A stretch of DNA of 64,000 nucleotides from positions 124,001 through 188,000 of the forward strand of contig JACCIC010000027.1 of assembly GCA_018907035.1 (NCBI GenBank), in the 5' to 3' direction. Below are positions 22,571 to 34,560 of this stretch, in pieces (position 1 is the stretch's first letter; each line of letters starts with the position of its first letter). The position numbers and the translations under genes are program-made. The notes under the pieces are model-generated. The model did no database searches and had not been told where the DNA came from. It was given only the letters and a program-made list of their open reading frames with translations. This DNA is from Sycobia sp. Sy_11. Taxonomy: Eukaryota; Arthropoda; Insecta; Hymenoptera; Epichrysomallidae.

Positions 22571-23230
22571 GCATTTGCGTTCCGTATGTGCACGGCGAGA
22601 AAAGGGAAAAAGAGAATTCGTATTAATAGAAAATAGAAGCTCTCTTAATCTTCTCGTTAAGCATTCTTGCACGTACAGAGAAATTTGGTGTGCAGATGCG
22701 CCTACTGTCATAAACAGCAGTATAGCGGTTAACCCTTCGGCGGGGGGGGGGGTGTATCCGAATGAAGGTTTGGATCTACGCGCGGACTCTTGGTGGCAGT
22801 GTGGGACACTATGGGATACAAAAAGTGACCGAGAAGAGTGTGAGGTTTGTACTCTTTTCGAACCCTTACGGAGAAATGAACAGAGTGTCAGTTTTAGTAT
22901 CTTTCTTGTGCTTTAGCTGTGAGTTTGTCGTGTCGCTCCACATATGATTTCGGGTGTGCTGTCGATCGCATATTCATTGTCTTGAGAATCTGCGCTGAAG
23001 TGTGTTACCAAATCGATATAAACTATAAATAGGCGACATCATCAACGCAGCAAGTGTAGAGAACGTCCTCACGTCTCTAGGTGTTTCATGTGTGATTTAT
23101 TCTGCCCTCAGTTCGGCAAACACGGCGGTGTCGCAGTGTGCAATCCGAGACGTCGGTGCTGCGACGCGCTTGGAAGTGTGTAGGAACACCTATCTGCTCG
23201 ACTGATGATAGACGCCCAGCAGGTAGACGA
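22571..23230 (+). other. Unassigned GC-richer block with a TATA-like site
   Basis: This block between a (TA)n array and a (CT)n array has balanced base composition unlike its surroundings. It holds an 11-base G run at 22742-22752, a 113-codon plus-strand frame (22575-22916) without recognisable domains, and a TATAAATAGG at about 23020 followed 20-30 bases later by CATCAACGC. It could be an LTR or the promoter of an unrecognised gene. I cannot decide. Confidence 0.35.
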
Positions 23231-23248
23231 GTATCTCTCTCTCTCTCG

Positions 23249-23325
<77 letters not shown>

Positions 23326-23328
23326 TCT
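23231..23328. repeat. (CT)n microsatellite
   Basis: Nearly 100 bases of CT dinucleotide with rare interruptions. The serine-leucine frame across it is an artefact. Confidence 0.95.
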
Positions 23329-24044
23329 GTCTGTCTTCTTCGTCGAATGGCCACTTTAAATAAGGTATTATGAAAAGCGATCTTTTGTTATAAGCTATAT
23401 GCATATAGTTTACCATTTTGTGTAGGAATGTTTATGTATGTGTGCGTGTTGTGATTCCCATACATTATCGTACTATTTAAGTGAGTAATTGTATTTATTT
23501 ATATCGTATTATAATATTTTAGCTCACTGGTATTTATAAGGCTTTTCCCCCACTTACGACTGGGGTTTTTTATGCCGGCTAAATATAAGTTGTGAGATTT
23601 TAGTAATTAAATAAGTTTTGCTTATAACTATTGGTATATTATTTATAAATATCACACCCCTCCTGTCTTCCATTTGTGTATTGGAAATTATAATATTTTA
23701 CTAGATTTTCAGGTAAGACATACTTATATTTTCATTAACTTTGCGCGTCGTATAATTCAATTTATTTTAAATGGTAAAAACATTTATATTATTTTTTTTC
23801 TTTATGATCAAATCATTAACAAGGGGGAAAGCATCTAGTTTACAAGGGGAGAAATTTCCTACATGTAATTACTGCATGCTGCACGTGGTGGTGCTGTGTC
23901 GTCAACATGGTCATCGATATGGCCATACTTCGCACTTCGCCACGTGCGCATGCATTTCATAATTTTAACTTTTCTTTTCGCTTCAACTGGCCGATATTCC
24001 TAAACTCGCGCGGGGAAAAAACTGCGTGGGACGGTGTATTACAT
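23329..24044. other. Sequence without recognisable features
   Basis: Moderately AT-rich with short frames only. I see no gene or repeat boundary. Confidence 0.5.
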
Positions 24045-24178
24045 ACATATATATTTTCTCGTATATTTTAACGCGGTCGCGCGGGTCGATACATATATTT
24101 TTGCGTGTATTTTAATGCGGTCGCGCGGGTCGATACATATATTTCCGCGTGTGTTTTAACGCGGTCGCGCGGGGCGAT
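24045..24178. repeat. 44-bp tandem repeat, three units
   Basis: Three units at 24045-24090, 24091-24134 and 24135-24178 share 'acatatatt', then 'cgtgtattttaa', then CGCGGTCGCGCGGGTCGAT, with a partial fourth at 24179. Each unit pairs an AT-rich half with a GC-rich half of inverted CGCG elements. Confidence 0.85.
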
Positions 24179-24248
24179 ACATAACCGTCCGTAAGTCAGT
24201 TCAGCCGCGACATAGCGTTTATGCCCGCGGGCCATACTGCTTGGACGT

Positions 24249-24820
24249 CATTTGTAACGGCGTACTTACGCACGGATACATATTACTTACTTGCTCTTGG
24301 CCGTACGATCATGGCGCGCTTAGTCTCGGGGACGCGCACTCTTTCACACATAATTATACAGACGGTACTTGCCGGGACGAAGCTCCGCAGTTGCTTCCTC
24401 TCGTTCCGGGTGGTTCTCTTTCTCGTCCTTCCTTCCTTCTCTCTCTTACTGGGCCTCTCCTTTTTCAGCTAGCAACAACTTCCTTCCTTCCTTCCTTCCT
24501 TCCTTTTTCCGCTTTCTTTCTCACACGGGCGACCGCACAACGATCGGGTGGCTACGGAATCTGCACTTGAATGTATAATGAACTAAATTGAATCATCGGG
24601 AAGCTGGTGATCACCGCCGGGAAATAGTGCTGGAGATGGAGGTATTAATTTGGATGGTGCTCGCTCTTCCTTCGGTAGCTGGGCGGTGAAGAAGTTCTTG
24701 TCCTCGTATTTCCTCCTTCTTCGCGACGGTCGTGCACTCTCGCGGCTCGCGCTTTACGCATTTTCGCTGTCTTGCGTGAACAGTCGGTTTTCACGGAGAA
24801 TCGGCAATTTGGCCGGTTAC

Positions 24821-24821
<1 letters not shown>
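24249..24821 (-). mobile_element. Solo LTR related to the 10.58 kb LTR
   Basis: The minus strand starts TGTAACCGGCC at 24821, beside (TA)n, and for about 165 bases matches 10444-10582 (for example 'aatcggcaattt' and 'agctgggcggtgaagaagtt'). A TGTAACGGCG on the plus strand at 24249 gives mirrored TGTAAC...GTTACA termini, so 24249-24821 may be one LTR, but the left boundary is tentative. It includes a TTCC tetranucleotide run at 24479-24506. The minisatellite of the 10 kb copy is absent. Confidence 0.5.

Positions 24822-24901
<80 letters not shown>
24822..24901. repeat. (TA)n followed by (GA)n
   Basis: About 43 bases of TA continue directly into about 35 bases of GA, next to the LTR end. Confidence 0.9.
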
Positions 24902-24906
<5 letters not shown>

Positions 24907-25883
24907 TAGGGTAAGGCGGGGCATGCGTGAGTTGGTGGGTCAGTTGGGCATATCATTTTTGTTATATAAATTTATGAAATTGTTAAGAATAATGTAAATA
25001 TTTTGTATATAAAAAAATTTTAATGTAATATATTGTTTTAATTCAGTTATTATTAAATTTTAAAAAAGTGCTCAAAATTTTTTTGGTAGCTATCCTTCAA
25101 AACACCAAATTGAACAAGGATGAGTTATAGTAACAATAATTTTAAAGTCATTTTCGAAGTATCAATTTTACATGTTTATTTATAGTTTTTTAAATAAAAA
25201 AACATGCATATTATTGCATATAGAATAACCAACAAAATTGAATTAAATTAATACGCATTACTATATATTTCTTTTTCTCTCCTACATTTTCTATTTCCTT
25301 TACGCGTTCGAAAATAACTTTCGCGCGTTCTTTAAGATTGATAATCAAAACTAAGAAAATTTAAAAAGCCGTCCAATAAATAAGTGTTGTATTATTATAT
25401 ATATCTTTTTTTCCAATTCACATTCGATTGTTTTGTTTCGCGCTTTAAACATAACGTTCGCCTGTCGTGATAGGGCGCCATTCCTAACGGAAACGCATAC
25501 AGAAAAACAAATTTTCCACATACGACGAAAAAAAAAAATAAAAATTATTCTTAAACTAATAAGTTATTGAAAATTATTATAGGTAAAATTCCATTAGGGT
25601 TGTAATTATTAATCATTAATTAAATATCATTGAAAATCACTATTGCTGTTTAAAGCAATCTCTACTTTGGGAAATGATAAATATTAAATTATTTTCATAG
25701 AGAAATCTTGAGACTTACATTCTATTTAAAAAAACAGGCTCCAATTTCAACTCGTTACAATCAATTACATTTAAAAAATTAAAAAATAATATGATAGACA
25801 TAATCTACTAATAGAAAGATCAGAAAATTTAACTTATTAATAATGCGACTGACAACTATGATTGGATAACTTATAGGATTTCC

Positions 25884-25931
<48 letters not shown>
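24902..25931. other. AT-rich DNA ending in (TA)n
   Basis: No coding potential or structural RNA is evident. A (TA)n array at 25890-25931 forms the border of the BEL LTR. Confidence 0.6.
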
Positions 25932-25935
<4 letters not shown>

Positions 25936-26691
25936 TGATTATTTTAGCCTTCTATAAATAATAAAGCAAAAAATACTGGAAACTAAATATTAGATCGTAT
26001 CGTAAAAGGATATAAACCTATGAGTCCACTGGGTCTTATTACGATCTGTGTAAAATGGCGAGCTGTCCTTGACGGCTTCGTCGGCTGATTATTGCGATCT
26101 TCAGCTGTCTATTCACAGGTTAAATAAAAAAGGCATTTATTTGAGCTAAGAGGAGAACTTGTCCTTTATTGCTCGGAGGAAAAGCCTGCGAACAGGCATA
26201 AAAACCTCCAGAAAAGGGGGGAGGGATTACAAATTATAAACGCACATTCTATAAACGCAGATAAGAAAGAAGTACTAAAGCGATGCAGCTATTCAACACT
26301 CTTCACCGAGGTCGCACTAGATACCTTATACAGAAGGTCGTTATTACATTTTCGTGTTATACAAAAAAAAAATGATAAAAATAATTCAGGCTTGTACAGA
26401 AGCCGTAAACCTTATACAGAAGGTTGAGGCTTTCGCGAAACGCGTCTCTCGTTGCGCAAACCACTCTCGACCGAAATCGCTCAAGAATACACAAATACCG
26501 GAACTTTAACGGTACCCGAGGATTCACACTACGTATGATACGTCGTCAGCAAAATATACCTTTCGATACAAATATTGCTTAATATTATAGTGATTCGTAC
26601 GACTGCGGTGTTATGTCGGTGGATCATCGCAATGAGATCGATTACGATGTACATGATCTCGCGTCTATCATACTCTTAATTCTACGGAACA
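25932..26691 (-). mobile_element. 3' LTR of a BEL/Pao element
   Basis: On the minus strand the block starts TGTTCCGTAGAA after a polypurine tract and ends AATCAAACA next to (TA)n, giving about 760 bp with TGTT...AACA termini. A hairpin with a TTCG loop (GCCTG / CAGGC, nested in GGAGG / CCTCC, 26174-26209) is followed within ten bases by AATAAAGGAC, a good polyadenylation signal. A related hairpin plus AATAAA occurs at 48.5 kb. Confidence 0.75.
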
Positions 26692-26707
26692 GATTCCCCC
26701 CGTTGAG
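26692..26707 (-). other. Polypurine tract of the BEL element
   Basis: The minus strand reads TCTCAACGGGGGGAATC immediately before the LTR start TGTTCC. Confidence 0.65.
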
Positions 26708-26929
26708 AGAGTCATCGAATAAGCTAAAGTATTAATCAATCACATAATTAATTAATCTAACAAATAAGTGCAATAAGTAAATTAAGTATAAATTAAATAT
26801 AAGAATAAATATATTATAAATTATAGTTCCTCTTCGAAGCTTTACATGAATTTTATACGATTATTAAATAAACTGTCCACAAGTCCGTTATATTCAAGTA
26901 CATTCAAGTTAATTTGAATTTTCGGAGCA

Positions 26930-28360
26930 AACTAGCGGACACAATTTGGTTATATTTCTTTTAAAGCTCTCTTTGATCGTTAGTACATCAACCGCGCGAA
27001 CGATATAGTTGGCGCGAACAGGGTATAGCTTGGTAATACCTCCCAACTGCCAGTACATGCACGGTTGATTTTTGACTATAAGTATAACGATGGAGTTAAG
27101 TTGTATATTGGCAATATTTTAAGTCCATTTCTGCCGTTTCTGCAGTTCACTGAGGTACTCCAGATGCCATTATCTTCAAAAGTGCTGGCGTGCCTTAGTG
27201 ATCAAGCACCAGGACGACAAACGGTTATCTGGAATAGATAAATAATTAGTTTCCGGAAGCATTGTAAGCGGCCTACCTATTAAAAAATGTGTTGGTGTTA
27301 AGGCTAACGGATCATTTGGATCAGAAGAAAGGGAGCATATGGGTCTCGAGTTTAATATAGCCTCTATTTCAGACGCTAGTGTATCAAACACTTCGTAAGT
27401 AAATAAGCAATTCCCGACTAATCTTCTCATATGATACTTGAATGATTTCACGGCCGCCTCCCATGACCCACCAAAATGTGGAGACAGAGGAGGAGTGAAT
27501 TACCAAGAAATATTATTTTGAACTGCGAAATCGTGTATTTTCTGATAAACTAGTCCGATTTTATCAATGCATATGATTCTCGTAGCTTATTATTTGCACC
27601 AACATAATTAATTCCATTATCCGAATAAACGTGGGAAAGAATTCCTCTACGTGAAATAAATCGCTTGAATGCTCTCAAAAAAGAATCTATCGTCATGTCA
27701 CTTACTATTTCGAAATAGACTGCTTTAGTAGCCATACAAATAAAAACGCAACCATATAATTTAATACACGGGCGATTACAATGCTTTTTCTCTTTAGCCG
27801 AAAATGCACCGAAAAAATCAGTTCCTGTATGCATAGATGGCATAGCCTGTTCTATTCGCGATTGAGGAAAATCTACCGTTTGATACTCGATTGGTTTCGC
27901 TTTAAATCTAATACATCGCACGCATTGACGAATGATTTTTCTGACCTGGTTTTTCCCATCTAATAGCCAAAAATTATGTCTGATCGAGTATAAAGTGGAT
28001 TGAATTCCCGCATGGAAGAGTCTCTCGTGCGTCTCACGAATGATGAGATCGGGGACGTGATAACGAGAAGGTAAAATAATGGGATGCTTACTATCGAACT
28101 CAAATTTGGATTTTTTCAACCTGCCTCCTACACGCAGCAAGCCTTCATTGTCAACGTAAGGATTAAGCGCGGCAAAGCACGACTCTTTCTATTACCATCA
28201 TCTTCTAATTGCTTGATGTCGTTCAAGAATTTACGTCCCTGAATGATTTTAAGTATGTGCTTTTCTGTTACATTAAATTCTTGAATCGTAACAGCTCCTT
28301 GCAAAACGTTTTTTCGTAGAAATCGAAAATATATAGACAAAACTCGTACCATATGTGAAT
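26930..28360 (-). pseudogene. BEL/Pao integrase
   Basis: The N-terminal zinc-binding part is seen at 27550-28140 (ETHERLFHAGIQ for the histidines, CVRCIRFKAK for the cysteines). The core follows: TGTDFFGAF carries the first aspartate, YSDNGINYVGA the second, and [12 protein letters not shown] (near 27450) the glutamate, so the DDE triad survives. The C-terminal part includes ILNSRPI and HFLIGRP, both typical of BEL. Breaks I can see are a frameshift and a stop in 27480-27560 and a frame change near 27176. BEL integrases insert cDNA and usually make 5-bp duplications. Confidence 0.88.
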
Positions 28361-29950
28361 ACGATGAAAATCTATCAAAAAGGTCTTCCGATTCCTCGAA
28401 TTTAGTTGCAAGACAAATTGTTTTTTTTTAGTCCGGGCAAGTCGATCTCAGGCAATCCTTCATTAACAAGCCAGTTTGAATCAGGTTGTCGAAGCCATGG
28501 AGGCCCAGTCACTCAGAGTTTATTCTTGATAAAATCACCGGGAAGTTGACTTCTGGGCAGTGCATCAGCCACATTAAGGTGCGTTCTAACATGCCTCCAT
28601 ATCACATCTGGACAATTTTGTTGTATCTCCGCCACTCGATTGGCTTCGAAAATCTTAAGCAGATTCGGAGATTTTGCTAGCCAATGCAAGACTATCGACG
28701 AGTCGCACCAAAATACAACTTGATCTACGCGAAAAATGAGATTCGTAGAGACTTCTTTAAACAAACGAGGGAGCGTGAACGCTCCGCAAAGCTCAAGTCG
28801 AGGAATGGATATTTGTTTCAAAGGAGCAACGCACGACTTCACACAAGAGAGTCGGACGACAACGTTTCCTTGTACATCACAAGATCTTACATATAAACAC
28901 GCTCCGTAACCTACCTTACTAGCGTCACAGACACCATGCAATTGAATGTTCAACGAGTTTTCGATGAGAAGATATCGCTCGAAACTGATGTTGTTAATAA
29001 GAGGAAGTTAAAGAGTCTGGTTAAAGCCATCCAAGAAGGATTCAGCTCAATGGGAAGAGATTCATCCTACTCAACCTTTACCTCCCAACACCCTTGCATC
29101 AAGGCTTTAGCATATAGCACGATCGGTCCCAACAGTCCTAAAGGGTCGAAAATGTTATCGACTTCGGAAGCAATCATGCACTTTGTCGCTATAGTAGACA
29201 TCGGATTTACTTTGTAAAATAGTCTATCGTCTTAAACGTTCCAAAAAATTCCTAGATCAGTTACAGTAGATTTATCGTTAATCGCGAAATTCAAATCTTT
29301 CAAATCCTCATTTAAAGCGTCGAGAGCTTGAGAATGATTCGATGCCCACTGACGAATATTAAATATTTCTCTTTTTAGCAAGTTGATGCACTGATCGCGA
29401 ATAGTTAAAATTTCCTCTAAAGAATTCGCCCCAGTTATTAAATCGTCTACGTATAGATCTTGTTTTACAGTTGTCACTGCGATGGGAAAACTCTCACCTT
29501 CATCATTAGCTAGCTGCTCGATCGTGCGTATCGATAAGTATGAAGCTGACGAACAGAGTTCAACTGAAAGGTTTGAATTCGATCATTATCGTACCAACAT
29601 ATATATTGATACATTCGATCATCTGGATGCATTAGAATCTGTCGATACACTCAATGTCGGCAGTGACAATATATTTAAACGTCCTAAATCTTAATAAATG
29701 AGCAAATAATTTTGGTTGGATAACGGATCTGGCCATAAGAGTATTATTTAAATCCATTCCTGTGTTTGCTTGAGTGGATGCGTCGAATACGACGCGAACC
29801 TTAGTTGTCGCGCTGTAAGATTTAATGACGGATTGGTGGGGAAGATAATAACCGTTCGGTTCTTCTTCCCGCACGATCGACGTGTGTCCCAATGTAAGAT
29901 ATTCGCGCATGACTCGTTCGTATTCAATTCTTAAAGAGGAATTAGTGTCA
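28361..29950 (-). pseudogene. BEL/Pao reverse transcriptase and RNase H
   Basis: RT blocks are at 29632-29910 (VRVVFDASTQ, then VTADIE with the first palm aspartate) and 29232-29477 (QDLYVDDLITGA, with the YVDD catalytic box). The following segment, 28513-28953, reads HGVCDASKVGYGACLY and VVFWCDSSIVLHWL, the RNase H-like motifs of BEL pol, and ends VADALPRSQLPGDF. Frame breaks lie near 29478-29632, 28953-29230 and 28361-28510. Confidence 0.88.
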
Positions 29951-30779
29951 AGCTTCTTTTATAAGTTATAAAACCGTCTAAGCGCGATAAATCGTGAATT
30001 TCCGAAATCCACATTAGTAGTTTTAAAGGGAAGTCGAACAACATACCTACCCGACTTATGTCGTGTGGAATATTTCTCATAATGAATCTCGCATTCATTA
30101 TTTTCCGACAACTTTGCATCCTTTGAACTGACATCATCAATCTTCCAAAATTTAGAAATTTGCAATGATAAATCAGCTAGTTTACAATGTGCAATCTTGC
30201 TGGTATGTGGATTTAATGAACCACCTGCAATTACCCATCCTAACTGTGTTTTTTGAAGATAAATATCAGAGCCATCTTGAGAGAATTTCTTTTGTCTAAT
30301 ACTAAGAAATGACAAGGTAGCGCCGGATCCGATCAGCAAATCGACGGGTCTAGGGATATGAAATTGATTATCAGCCAGTTTTATATTATGCGGTAAATTC
30401 AACGCATTTCGAGGAAAAACTTTCGAAGGAACTTTATCAGCGATCTTCTTAACGATTAGAAATGAAAGCGTTTTACGAAAATCGCTATGAGTTGAAAAAC
30501 AAGTTAAATCAATAGAACCCTTAGATATGGTACGCATACCCGCGATAGCGCCAATTGGCATAATGCAAGCTTTGATCGGGATTTTCAACATGCGTGCGAA
30601 GCGTTTCGTCATGAAATGAGCCGATGCGCACGTGTCTAACAATGCGCATCCTAGAGCAAAATTCCCCTAACTGTCTCGAACCTGAACATTTATTATTATT
30701 AGCTGCGAGTGAATGATAGGTACGGTCGAATTAAGTGCTAGTCACGCATTGCGTACATTGTCCTGATCGTTCCTAGTTG
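29951..30779 (-). pseudogene. BEL/Pao aspartic protease domain
   Basis: The 227-residue frame at 29959-30642 starts within LLDTCASAHFMTKRFA. BEL-type proteases (the DUF1758 family) have a D-S/T-x-(S/A) loop here rather than the DTG of retroviruses, so DTCA is acceptable. Further motifs, DLLIGSGATL and TQLGWVIAG, are typical of the family. The frame can be followed upstream to about 30779 (PIIHSQLIII) through one stop. Gag is absent upstream, so the element is internally deleted. Confidence 0.8.
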
Positions 30780-30803
30780 CGGAATATTGCTTAATATTAT
30801 AGT
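30780..30803 (-). mobile_element. 24-bp remnant matching the BEL LTR
   Basis: 'aatattgcttaatattatag' plus 'tgat' is identical to bases 26578-26601 within the 3' LTR. It lies exactly between the BEL protease frame and a broken family A gag, so it is probably what remains of the 5' LTR after a deletion. Confidence 0.55.
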
Positions 30804-30807
30804 GATA

Positions 30808-31503
30808 TTAAGTAACTATCGCGTGGCACAGCAACTGTCTGGTACGTGTTTCCTTTAAGTATGTGTTTTCAAAGGGTCGACTCGCATTCATGTTGTTAAG
30901 CGTTGATTGTGCTGCGTTATGCGTGGGCTGCGTTCTAGGTGTTGCGTAGGGTATACTCGGGTGTGGCATCGCGGCGTAATGCTGGAATAGCGCCGGATGA
31001 GCATATGGCCATCCTCCAGGCAGGTGTTGCCAGCTGTTAGCAGCAGAGGAGAGATGGTTATCTCCAGTGACGTTTATGCTGTGCGCTGGTGGCGATGACC
31101 ATGGCCCGTACAGGTATCCCACTTATGGAGCGGTATTCGGTCAGATCGGTGCCGTAGTGGCGACATGGTGTTTCGTGGTGTTCTTATTTTCCGAAACATG
31201 GTTATTATCTGCGTCGCGTTGTATATGTTAGAGTGTGGTGGAGCTCAAAACTTTTCATAACTCTACGATGTCTTATTGGTTTGGCGTTGCAGCTTCGTCT
31301 TCTTCGGCTGCATTTGGTCTAAAAAGCCGCCGTATTTCGAAGCGCAATATCCTATCTCTCAGAATAGTTATGTCCTTGTCTATTTGGATACGTAGCCTTT
31401 TGGCAGCAGTGTGCAGCGCGTCTTTCTGTGATTTCTCGTAGACGCCGCTGAGTCTTACTCTTTCCTCATCTATATTGTTTGTAATCTCTTGAGGAAGCTC
31501 CAT
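30808..31503 (-). pseudogene. Gypsy gag N-terminal part, family A copy 2
   Basis: It starts at the ATG at 31501-31503 (MELPQEITNN) and reads to about 31273 (RDRILRFEIRRLFRPNAAEE), then resumes after a frame change at 31122 (GPWSSPPAHS...ENTYLKETRTRQLL). All these blocks match family A copy 1 (RFELRLLF, YLKETRTEQLL). It breaks off after QLLCHAIV at the junction with the BEL element, and the remainder of this element is not found on the far side of the BEL LTR. Confidence 0.8.
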
Positions 31504-32869
31504 TTTTCCTGGTCGAGATTCTGAAAATGGTACGATACAATAACGAAAATGCAAAAACGATAGCAGTATATATACAATAAAAACGTAAGAACAGTTACTC
31601 GACGTGTTCTTGGTTATGTCTGCTAGGGGTAAAAAACGTATTTCTCTAGAGAGAGATAAAAATGGTGTTCCTTTCTCTTTCAGGTGATTGCAATCTCCAA
31701 CACCAATTGTAAGAATTTATACTCTTCCAGTAGATTTGATGCTCGTCTATAATAGAAATTCGTTGATATGTGTGCTGAGTGACGAAAGCTTAAATACTCT
31801 TGATTATGAAATATGTTGGTTGTAAAAACTGAGTTAAATTTTGACGAAGAGAGATAATAAAAGGAAATATTATAATAATAATGTACTTTATTATAAGTAT
31901 GATTATTTATAAGATTAATTATGATTAATTAATTGAATTATGTAAAAAAAAATTATTATATTGAGTACAATAGATGCTGATTTATTTTAAAATTGATGTA
32001 AATTTATTTTAAAATATAAAACTGCTTTATTCTAAATCATTATCAGTCACAAATTTGTTGATTGTTGATAAATAATAAATGCCAAAAAAAAGGATTTTGG
32101 TTGTTTATATTGTATCAGTTGTTGTTATTGTCTATATTTTTATTATTTATTGCTATTATTATTATTCGATTAATATTTTATTTTAGGTTAAATTATTATT
32201 ATTATCCAGATTATTTTCACTATGATTGTTATTTTATTCATCACTACAATAGTTTTTTACTATTCCTTATTATAGAGCACAGTATTTCTAGCTGGCAGTA
32301 ATAATTAAAATAAGAATTATGGAGAAGAAAGAGAAAAGATAAGATTTTTTTGTAACGCTGAATTAGATAGTACAAAAAACACATCTATAATTTCTTGATG
32401 TTGGTTTTTCCTTCTTATATAGTTTTCCCCTGTTGATTTATTGGTTAATAATTAAAATCTAATAACATACTAAAAACATAATAATGTAGGCAGTATATTT
32501 TCTCTCTCTTTTTATATATGTTTATTTAGTTATTATTATATTAATGCTACTTTGTTCCATTTACTCGTCTAATTTACGTCTAAATATTGTTTCAATTATA
32601 AGCAATCATTTGTTTGTTCTGGTCCTTTAAATATGTGATCAATTGTTTGGTGTTATGTTGCTATTAATTTTTCATATATAATGGTTCTCTCGAAATGTGG
32701 TTCCTTGTCCTGTCATTAATAGTTTCAGCTATTATCTTTACTAGATTATTTTATTTTTAGGTTACGTTATTGTTAAATTCTTATTTATACTAATTTGTTG
32801 TAATAATCACTGGTTGGATTATTGTATACGGGTTGTATTATTATGTAGTTCATTATAATATTTATTATA

Positions 32870-34158
32870 TTAGGAGTGTGAATAAGTCTTTCCCGTTTTT
32901 TGTAAGAGATGGCGCCACCAATACTGTGCGAGTATTCAATGGTTACATATGTCATAATCAAAGCTTATTAATATGTCAACAATTCCATACTTACACATTA
33001 GTTAAAATTTTTTCGCATCATAAATTTTTGATATCGTGAAAATGTCGAAATTTGAGCCGAGTCGACGTCATTTGCGGGAAGTTTCACTTTATTGGTTCAA
33101 TTTGAAGAAATCTGCTGCCGAGACGCATCGATTGCTTCAGGAGGCTTATGGAGAAGGTTGTGTCGATGATTCAAGTGTTCGCGGATGGTTTCGACGCTTC
33201 AAAAGCGGTGATTTCGACGTGGAAGACAAGGAGCGTTCCGGGCGGCCGCAAATCTTTGAAGATCGAGAATTGGCGACTTTGCTTGATGAAGATTCTTGTC
33301 AAACGCAAGAAGAACTTGCTGAAGCATTGGGAGTTGACCGAACAACCATTTCCAAGCGTTTGAAAGCCATGGGAATGATCCAAAAGCAAGGAAATTGGGT
33401 GCCGTACGAACTGAAGCTGAGAGACGTCGAACGGCGTTTTGTCACTTGCGAACAGCTGCTTCAGCGACATAAAAGAAAGGGTTTTCTGCATCGTATCGTG
33501 ACTGGCGATGAAAAGTGGATACGTTACGATAATCCGAAGCGAAGAAAATCATGGGGACTACCCGGCCATGCATCATCATCGACGGTCAAGCCAAATATTC
33601 ATGGCGCCAAGCTCATGCTCTGTATATGGTAGGACCAGCAGCTAGGTGTGGTTTACTATGAGCTTCTGAAACCGAATGAAACGATCATAGGCGAGGTCTA
33701 TCGACGACAACTGATGCGTTTGAGCCGCGCACTGCGAGAAAAACGGCCACAATACTCCGACAGGCACGACAAAGTTATTTTGCAACATGACAATGCTCGC
33801 CCACATGTTGCACCGCCGGTGAAAACATACTTAGAAACGCTCAAATGGGAAGTCCTACCCCACCCGCCGTATAGTCCAGACGTTGCTCCGTCTGATTACC
33901 ATCTCTTCAGATCGATGACGCTTGGCCTGGCTGACCAGCACTTCCATTCCTACGAGGAAGCCAAAAAATGGGTGGATGACTGGATAGAGGCCAAACCGGT
34001 CGAATTTTTTTGCAACGGGATTCGTATGTTGTCAGAAAAATGGGAAAAAGTTGTAGCTAGCGATGGCCAATACTTTCAATAATTCATTTGTAACCATTTT
34101 TTCACAATAAAGGCTCAAAATTTGAAAAAAAACGGGAAAGGCTTATTCACATACCTGA
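32870..34158 (+). mobile_element. mariner transposon, copy 2
   Basis: 1289 bp, nearly identical to 7164-8449, with terminal repeats TTAGGAGTGTGAATAAG and, inverted, TCAGGTATGTGAATAAG. TA target duplications stand at 32868-32869 and 34159-34160. Confidence 0.95.
33036..34082 (+). pseudogene. mariner transposase with one nonsense codon
   Basis: The same transposase as the 7.2-8.3 kb copy, 349 codons here including the stop. The catalytic aspartates in VTGDEKW, LQHDNARPH and SPDVAPSDYH are all present. Codon 199 is TAG where the other copy has TGG, and one extra CAG (glutamine) follows three codons later. No other break is visible. The defect differs from that of copy 1, so the two copies were inactivated independently. 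Confidence 0.95.
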
Positions 34159-34560
34159 TAACATAATAGTTTCAATATCACTTCTATAAAGTTTTGACTG
34201 TACTTGACTACAGGTAAACTGCCAATAACTTTTGTTTACAAAAATCGTTAATTTTCAACAAAATTATCAGAAATTAATTTCCACCATTGTAGTGACTATT
34301 CACAACTATATCCACTTTGGAAAGTTGAAAAATTCCAACTCCTTCCTGAAAATGTTTCTCTTTGAAATTTCTTACTCTGTGTACGTATGTGTCAAGCGTA
34401 TAGATTATGCCTACCAGGAGAAAGAGAGAGAAGTTTTTCAGCTACTTGAGCCACTTTCTTTTTTTTTTATATAAGGTGGTGTTATTCTTATACCTTGATT
34501 CTATATAATGGTGAAGAGGGTAGAAACAATACCGATAACAAGGGGAAAGGGGTACTACAT

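Larger units (their letters stand above)
31504..34560 (-). other. 5' noncoding region of family A copy 2, carrying a mariner
   Basis: The region upstream of gag copy 2 is AT-rich and related to 19494-22215. On the minus strand 'gaattcttacaattggtgtt' near 31695-31715 could be an LTR end (TTACA) followed by a primer-binding site, but the tRNA is unclear. A mariner at 32870-34158 is inserted within it, and the related sequence continues from about 34230 to 34560. Confidence 0.5.

Noticed and set aside
22575..22916. 113-codon frame as a host gene
   Set aside because: It has no recognisable domain, splice support or second exon. It is kept only as part of an unassigned block.
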